The position numbers were made by a program, and so were the translations under genes. From positions 1 to 33,334 of the forward strand of contig JAKVBW010000005.1 of assembly GCA_022446945.1 (NCBI GenBank): a stretch of DNA of 33,334 bases. Direction: 5' to 3'. Every line of letters starts with the position of its first letter. Within the stretch, counting starts at the first letter, position 1. Under the pieces are notes generated by a model, which saw nothing but the letters and a program-made list of their open reading frames with translations, made no database searches and was not told the origin of the DNA. Of this stretch, positions 27,987 through 33,334 are shown piece by piece. The stretch comes from Phycisphaerales bacterium. Lineage in GTDB: Bacteria; Planctomycetota; Phycisphaerae; Phycisphaerales; SM1A02.

Positions 27987-28050
27987 GAGCACCGCAGGAT
28001 AGCAGGCAGAGAGTCTATGGGCGACTCGTGGCAGACCTACTTCGACGCTC

Positions 28051-28887
28051 TCAGGGGCTCGTCGAGCCCTCGATGGTTAGGCCATCCCATGCAAGTGCCA
28101 TCCCGTCCGGCAAGGTGGCGTCTACCTCTGCATGCCGTATCTGGTGGGCCATGTGAATGAACCAGGTCCGGCTGGCTCCGATCGCCCTCGCCTCCCGTAC
28201 CGCATCGCCAATGTTCAAATGGGTCTTATGTGGCTTCTCTCGAAGCATGTCCAGAAAGAGCGTCTCCAGATCGGCCAGCCTGGCCTTCGTGGCATCGGGA
28301 ATCTCCGAGACATCTGTACACCAGGCCAGGGGCAATGGTGAATCCGATTCGCCCTCTGCCTCGATCCGGTAACCCAGTATGGGAAGGTTGCCATGGTTCA
28401 TCCGCAATGACTCAATACGCAGTCCATGAAGATCAACCACGGTTCCTGGATCCACAGAATGTGTTTGGAGTTCTGCAATGAATGAATCGTTGACGTTGTG
28501 CTCTCGAGCAAAGATGTGTCGGTAGACCCGTTCCAGATGCTCAAGGGTGTGAGGTTCTGCCCATATATCAATCGGTGTGCGTTGCACGACGTTGAATCGG
28601 CGAACTTCATCTAATCCGAATGTGTGATCCACATGATTGTGGGTGAAAAAGATCCCATCACAGCGACGGATACCGGCACGAAGAACCTGTTGCCTGAGAT
28701 CCGGCGAAGCATCGATCAAGATTGTCCGATCCTTCCCTTCGGGATCGATCCAACTTACAGCAGCACTTGTTCTGAGCCGCATGTCGCGAGGATCGTCGGA
28801 TGTGCATGTCGCGCACTCGCAGCCAATGGCTGGAATCCCTGCACTCGTCCCGGAACCCAGTACGGTGCAACGAACGTTTGTGATCAC
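28051..28887 (-). CDS. MBL-fold metallohydrolase, PhnP-like
   Basis: CTVLGSGTSAGIPAIGCECATCTSDDPRD; FFTHNHVDHTFGLDEVRRF; LAWCTDVSEIPDAT. Confidence 0.88.
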   Translation of the reverse strand: MITNVRCTVLGSGTSAGIPAIGCECATCTSDDPRDMRLRTSAAVSWIDPEGKDRTILIDASPDLRQQVLRAGIRRCDGIFFTHNHVDHTFGLDEVRRFNVVQRTPIDIWAEPHTLEHLERVYRHIFAREHNVNDSFIAELQTHSVDPGTVVDLHGLRIESLRMNHGNLPILGYRIEAEGESDSPLPLAWCTDVSEIPDATKARLADLETLFLDMLREKPHKTHLNIGDAVREARAIGASRTWFIHMAHQIRHAEVDATLPDGMALAWDGLTIEGSTSP

Positions 28888-29921
28888 ACCTGCACCGTCT
28901 CGAACGCCTCAATGCACTCACGAACAGTGGACGCTGGGTCCACAGATGTGCAAATGGCGTTACCAACTGCAATGCCGCGTCCTCCTGCCGCTGCAATCTC
29001 TGCGGCATTGTTGCTATCAATGCCGCCAATCGCCAAGTGGGGGATTTCGCCGAGAAGCGGAAGTGTCTCGCTGAGCAATGAGACGCCTCCGGGTATGCGT
29101 GAAGGCTTGGTCATCGTCGGAAATACGGATCCGATCCCGACGTAATCGGCGCCTGCATCCACTGCTTTGATGGCCTCCGCAACGCCGTGTGTGCTCTGTC
29201 CGATGAAGAATCCGTGACCGGATTGGTGTCGCGCTTCGGCGATCGGAAGATCGTCCTGACCAAGGTGTACACCATCAGCGCCCGAAGCGATCGCGATATC
29301 CAGACGATCGTTGATGATCACAGGGATGTTGTGTGGACGACAAAGACTGACGACTTCCTTGGCCCGTTGCAGCAACTGTGCTGCATCCATCTGCTTCTCG
29401 CGAAGTTGAACACATTCGACACCGCCTTGAATTGCAGCCCGAAGCACGTCCTCCCAAGGCAGGCGGCAGGCTGACTCCGTCAACAGGAGACACAATCGCC
29501 ACTGGGGGGCGCCTGCGGAGAGTCGCCGTTCAACCGCAGCGCCCCATTCATAGAGCTGGTATCGCGATGCCTCAAGTTTTGCAGCGACTGAAGAAGACTC
29601 GAGTTTGGCGAACTCCTCCAAACTCCTCAGCGCTTCCGCGGCCCGGCTCGTCGCTGCAGCCGCGATGTTCGCAAGACCGCTTCGAAGCCCTTCGCTGCTT
29701 GTCGTGAGATCAGCGCCCACATCACCGCCAACATCACGGGATCGAATCATGTCATCTCTTGACCAGTGGGTAGCTGCAAGATCTCGCACCTCATGCCGCA
29801 GAGTCTTCAGAGAGTCACTGGTCTCCGCATCGTCATGAACAAATCGGGCGATATCCTCGAGTGTCCGCATGCCCTCGCACGCTCGATTCAGGACTGCGTC
29901 GATAAGGCGGCTTTGAGACAT
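28884..29921 (-). CDS. thiE: Thiamine-phosphate synthase with N-terminal ThiD2-like domain
   Basis: N-terminal LIDAVLNRACEGMRTLEDIARFV...EALRSLEEFAKLE; C-terminal ThiE barrel VQLREKQMDAAQLLQRAKEVVSLCR, VIINDRLDIAIASGADGVHLGQDDLP; ATGA overlap with MBL gene. Confidence 0.9.
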   Translation of the reverse strand: MSQSRLIDAVLNRACEGMRTLEDIARFVHDDAETSDSLKTLRHEVRDLAATHWSRDDMIRSRDVGGDVGADLTTSSEGLRSGLANIAAAATSRAAEALRSLEEFAKLESSSVAAKLEASRYQLYEWGAAVERRLSAGAPQWRLCLLLTESACRLPWEDVLRAAIQGGVECVQLREKQMDAAQLLQRAKEVVSLCRPHNIPVIINDRLDIAIASGADGVHLGQDDLPIAEARHQSGHGFFIGQSTHGVAEAIKAVDAGADYVGIGSVFPTMTKPSRIPGGVSLLSETLPLLGEIPHLAIGGIDSNNAAEIAAAGGRGIAVGNAICTSVDPASTVRECIEAFETVQV

Positions 29922-29925
29922 CGGA

Positions 29926-29950
29926 CCCCCATTGTAGAGAATGGGGTGTC
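29926..29950. promoter_or_regulatory. Dyad CCCCATT-GTAGAG-AATGGGG overlapping a -10-like TACAAT upstream of thiE
   Basis: Perfect 7-bp arms at 29927-29933 and 29940-29946; the minus-strand TACAAT (29931-29936) is 9 nt from the thiE ATG. Confidence 0.45.
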
Positions 29951-30007
29951 GAATCTCCTGAGCAATGACTTCTGTTCTTCTTTGTTGCAGGCGCCCGGAC
30001 CTGACCG

Positions 30008-31501
30008 ATGCGAAGAACCATGTACCGAACGATTCGAACAGGCTCTTCTCGGCGCGCCGTCACAGTGGCTGCCATCACATCAACCGCCAAGCGACTACCA
30101 GCCTCACTGAAAGCGGCCAATGACGCCTGTGAGGGTGGATTGGAAGTGGCACGCACCCGGCCTGATTTTGCTGGCAACCTAGGGGAGATCTCGATCGGCA
30201 ACGATCAGGCGATCCTCATCGGGTTGGGTGACGCAACGCCCACTCGCACCGCGCTCCGAACTGCAGGGGGCAGGCTCGTCGTTGCATTGCACGCGATGGG
30301 GGCATCGGCGGCCCGCATCGACGTGGCGCCCCACCTCACGGGACCGTTGAAAAACAAGCCTGCCGTCGCACAAGCGATTGCAGAAGGGATGGTGCTCGCC
30401 AATTGGCGTCAGGAATCCTGGCGAGGGACGGCCTCAAAGGGAGATCCGGCAACTGGGACGCTGATTCTCACAAGCCCTCATGGCGGCTCTCGAGGGGGCC
30501 TTCGTCGTGGTTGCATCCTGGCGGATGCTGCCAATGAAGCGCGACGATTGGGGTCCACTCCGCCCAACATCGCCCACCCCGGTTGGATTGCACGTCAGGC
30601 TCGTGCCATGGCGCGCCGCTTAGGTATGCAGTGCACTGTGATATCAGCCGCCAAAGCGAAAGAATCAGGAATGGGTGGCCTGACCGCAGTGGGCCAAGGC
30701 TCTGAGCATCCACCATGCCTTGTGCATCTGACGTGGAAGCCCAAACGTTCTTCAGGTGGCCCGAAACTGGCGTTCGTGGGAAAGACGATCACATACGACA
30801 CCGGTGGATATTCCCTGAAGATCTCCAATGGGATGAAGGGGATGAAGTACGACATGTGTGGTGGCGCCGCTGTCATGGGGGCGATGCAGGCCATCGCATC
30901 ATTGAAACTGCCGATTGAGGTCCATGCCGTGCTTCCGTGCGCGGAGAACATGGTTTCAGAACGCGCTTATCGTCCAGATGACATCATCAAGATGTTCAAC
31001 GGCGTCACTGTCGAAGTCACCAACACCGATGCCGAAGGACGTCTTGTGCTCGCAGATGCGCTGGCATGGACATGTAGAAAGATCAAGCCCACTCACATCA
31101 TCGATATCGCAACCCTGACGGGTGGTGTCGTCGTTGCGCTCGGACAATGGTGCGCAGGAATGTGGAGCAGAGATGCCTCCCTTCGCAAGACCCTCCAGAA
31201 CGTCGGCGATGATGCTGGGGAACAGGTCTGGCGGATGCCTCTGTGGAAAGAGCACCGCGACTTCATGCGCGCCAATCATGCTGATATTTGGAACTCGGGA
31301 CCGAAACGCGATGGCCATCCCATTCAAGGCGCAGCGTTCCTTTCCTACTTTGTTGAACCAGAGATTCCGTGGGCACACATCGATATCGCAGGGCCCGCCA
31401 CAACAGAAAGTTCCACGGATTTGTACGCCGCGGGCCCAACGGGATTTGGCGCGCGACTGCTCGCCGAAACAGCTGCCACCTTGGCGGTTGATCCTGATTA
31501 A
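30008..31501 (+). CDS. pepA: Leucyl aminopeptidase (M17)
   Basis: FVGKTITYDTGGYSLKISNGMKGMKYDMCGGAAVMGAM; PCAENMVSERAYRPDDIIKMFNGVTVEVTNTDAEGRLVLADAL. Confidence 0.92.
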   Translation: MRRTMYRTIRTGSSRRAVTVAAITSTAKRLPASLKAANDACEGGLEVARTRPDFAGNLGEISIGNDQAILIGLGDATPTRTALRTAGGRLVVALHAMGASAARIDVAPHLTGPLKNKPAVAQAIAEGMVLANWRQESWRGTASKGDPATGTLILTSPHGGSRGGLRRGCILADAANEARRLGSTPPNIAHPGWIARQARAMARRLGMQCTVISAAKAKESGMGGLTAVGQGSEHPPCLVHLTWKPKRSSGGPKLAFVGKTITYDTGGYSLKISNGMKGMKYDMCGGAAVMGAMQAIASLKLPIEVHAVLPCAENMVSERAYRPDDIIKMFNGVTVEVTNTDAEGRLVLADALAWTCRKIKPTHIIDIATLTGGVVVALGQWCAGMWSRDASLRKTLQNVGDDAGEQVWRMPLWKEHRDFMRANHADIWNSGPKRDGHPIQGAAFLSYFVEPEIPWAHIDIAGPATTESSTDLYAAGPTGFGARLLAETAATLAVDPD

Positions 31502-31525
31502 AACACACGATGACTCAAATCGCGA

Positions 31526-31975
31526 TCAGGCTGGAGCGAGAAGCGATTCAATCCGCGGGGGAATGACTTCTTGTAGATGCGCTGCAAGCGTGAGATAGGC
31601 TTCTAGTCCCATGCCAATCGGATCGGGGACGGACTCTCCATCTGCCTCAAGAAGATGAATCTTGGTCAGACTGTCGTCATCACCCTCCACCATTTGTTCA
31701 GAAGTGGCCAGATGAGCCTCAGTCATACAGAGGATCAGATCCGCTTTCTTGATCATTTCGGGTGTCAGAGCCTTCGATCGACCTTCAAGTGTGATGCCGA
31801 TGGAATCTAGGGCCTCAACCGCCTCACGGCTCGGATGCGCTCCGTCAAAGGCCGCTACACCGGCTGAACCGAAGAATAGATCCTCATCGTGGCCCTCGAA
31901 TTGAGCCCGCGCGATCGCCTCAGCCATGGGGCTGCGACAGGTATTACCCGTACAGACAAAGAGAACGGTTCGCAC
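31526..31975 (-). CDS. Low molecular weight protein phosphatase (possible protein-arginine phosphatase)
   Basis: VRTVLFVCTGNTCRSPMAEAIA (CX5R loop), DLILCMTEAHL, VPDPIGMGLEAY (general acid D). GTG start at 31975. Confidence 0.85.
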   Translation of the reverse strand: MRTVLFVCTGNTCRSPMAEAIARAQFEGHDEDLFFGSAGVAAFDGAHPSREAVEALDSIGITLEGRSKALTPEMIKKADLILCMTEAHLATSEQMVEGDDDSLTKIHLLEADGESVPDPIGMGLEAYLTLAAHLQEVIPPRIESLLAPA

Positions 31976-32071
31976 GCCTCCATCATAGGGATTTGCCCGC
32001 TTCTGCCTTGAGAACTTGCACCGCGGGACGAATTCGGATTGAATGCCATACTTCAAACAGGAGGAACACTG

Positions 32072-32644
32072 GTGGAGTTCATTTCCGCTGAAGAAGCGGC
32101 TGCCGTGATCAAAGACCACGGCATCGAATCGGATACGCCCGATGAGGATCACATCTATCTACGCATGCGTGATGGAGACACCGTCACGCATCACCATGTC
32201 GCAATCGCCGGGGCGACAAGCGAGCCGCGAGAAAGTGCGACGGTCTATGAGATTGAGAGTGACAAACTCAGCGATACGATTGACCATTTGATGCACATTC
32301 TTCATCACTCGCAATTGCTGCTCATCCCGGTGGGGAAGTGGCGCAGTGTCTTCGACGTCGTTGCATTCAGTCTTGCAACCAATGAAGAATGGCAACGAAT
32401 CGATGCCGCAGCCACGGTTGAACTCAATTCACGAGATCCTCTTCTTGCGGACGCAGGCGACTTGCATCTTTTGTGTGATCTCATCAAGGCATTGCTGCAG
32501 GACTCGGAGAAACCGGATCAGGGTTTGATGATGATCTCGGTTGGCCAATCTGTCGTGGTGGAAGTTGTTCCCACTGGTGGCGTTCGACTTAGTTTCGGCA
32601 ATCGCGCCATCGCTGATGAAGTTGCGGAGGCCTACGCTGCCTGA
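32072..32644 (+). CDS. Conserved-looking hypothetical protein
   Basis: GTG start at 32072 preceded by aggagga SD; VEFISAEEAAAVIKDHGIESDTPDEDHIYLRMRDGDTVTHHHV... Confidence 0.65.
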   Translation: MEFISAEEAAAVIKDHGIESDTPDEDHIYLRMRDGDTVTHHHVAIAGATSEPRESATVYEIESDKLSDTIDHLMHILHHSQLLLIPVGKWRSVFDVVAFSLATNEEWQRIDAAATVELNSRDPLLADAGDLHLLCDLIKALLQDSEKPDQGLMMISVGQSVVVEVVPTGGVRLSFGNRAIADEVAEAYAA

Positions 32645-32665
32645 CGGTAGCGCACTCCCATCATC

Positions 32666-33310
32666 ATGCCACCGCCAAACAGGACAAAGGCGATTCAGGA
32701 TCTCGTCGATCGCGGCGTGTCTGCCTTGAAAAAACAAGATTGGTTTGAAGCGGAAAGAGTTCTGGAACGCTCGCTTTCCATGAGCCGAGGTCGTGACGAC
32801 TTTGTGGGCATGATCGAAATCCTTGAACAGCTTCAAACTGCTCGGTCAGGCAGGCGCAAGGATGCTCTGGCCTCAAGAACTGCGATCCGAATTGTTGATG
32901 ATCAAATCACTGACACGATGGAAGTGGAACGTGGAAGGTGGATGGTCCAGCCACCACTGGTGGGTGCGGACGCGCGGCGACTTCGCCTGCTTGCTCTCGC
33001 TCGCCAAGTTCCTGTGATGGTTTTGTGCCGTGAGCCCACAACCAAACTTGGCCAGATACCGGTTGTTGCAATTGGCCCTAGCGGTGCCATTCGAGCTCAG
33101 GTCCCACCACCATCGAATGAAAAGAAGCCGTCTGCAAGTTGGTTCCGTGATGCCCTCGCTGAACTCGGAGAGGCTGCTCGAAGCAGAATTGACCCTGCCC
33201 AAGACATTCTAAAAAGAGTTGATGCCGTTCTGAATCTGATAGACACGCTGCCGGAAGACGATGGCCTCCACAAAGACGCCATCGCCATCTGCCGAGAAGC
33301 ATCGCAATAG
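32666..33310 (+). CDS. Hypothetical protein with N-terminal TPR-like segment
   Basis: AIQDLVDRGVSALKKQDWFEAERVLERSLSMSRGRDDFVGMIEILEQLQTARSGRR; 21 nt downstream of the preceding gene. Confidence 0.65.
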   Translation: MPPPNRTKAIQDLVDRGVSALKKQDWFEAERVLERSLSMSRGRDDFVGMIEILEQLQTARSGRRKDALASRTAIRIVDDQITDTMEVERGRWMVQPPLVGADARRLRLLALARQVPVMVLCREPTTKLGQIPVVAIGPSGAIRAQVPPPSNEKKPSASWFRDALAELGEAARSRIDPAQDILKRVDAVLNLIDTLPEDDGLHKDAIAICREASQ

Positions 33311-33334
33311 ACCTCCCACATTCTGTTTGTTCTG

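Noticed and set aside
29922-30007. TPP riboswitch upstream of thiE
   Set aside because: No CUGAGA/ACCUGAUC-type THI-box elements in the 86-nt divergent gap.

Overview
This window looks like a chromosomal housekeeping segment of a Planctomycetota bacterium, probably Phycisphaerae-like (inferred from product mix and dockerin-like tails; not checked by search). It has about 30 densely packed genes on both strands, one tRNA-Ile(GAT), and no convincing mobile element, CRISPR array or rRNA. Recognisable products are MqnE, MobA, a TIGR01701/YdeP-type molybdopterin oxidoreductase, a receiver-GAF-Ser/Thr kinase fusion followed by a STAS protein, an aromatic amino acid decarboxylase-like PLP enzyme, M3 peptidase, IspE, UPF0145, Nif3-like, PanC, SucD, PurM, a metallophosphoesterase, RdgB/HAM1, QueF, malate dehydrogenase, a voltage-gated K+ channel, a beta-helix/dockerin-like secreted protein, GAPDH, PduO-type adenosyltransferase, a divergent sigma factor, an isolated AtpG, a PhnP-like MBL protein, a ThiD2-ThiE fusion, leucyl aminopeptidase and a low-molecular-weight phosphatase. 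The most interesting signal is regulatory. A -10-like hexamer (TANNNT; GANNNT once) lies 6-9 nt upstream of the start codon of about 13 of about 22 likely operon-first genes, which suggests widespread leaderless transcription. The clearest case is a perfectly symmetric 14-bp palindrome (ATGGTACGTACCAT) centred between two divergent ATGs only 26 bp apart. Other points of note are a degenerate (Asp->Glu) receiver on the kinase, an orphan atpG, and several unexplained intergenic hairpins.
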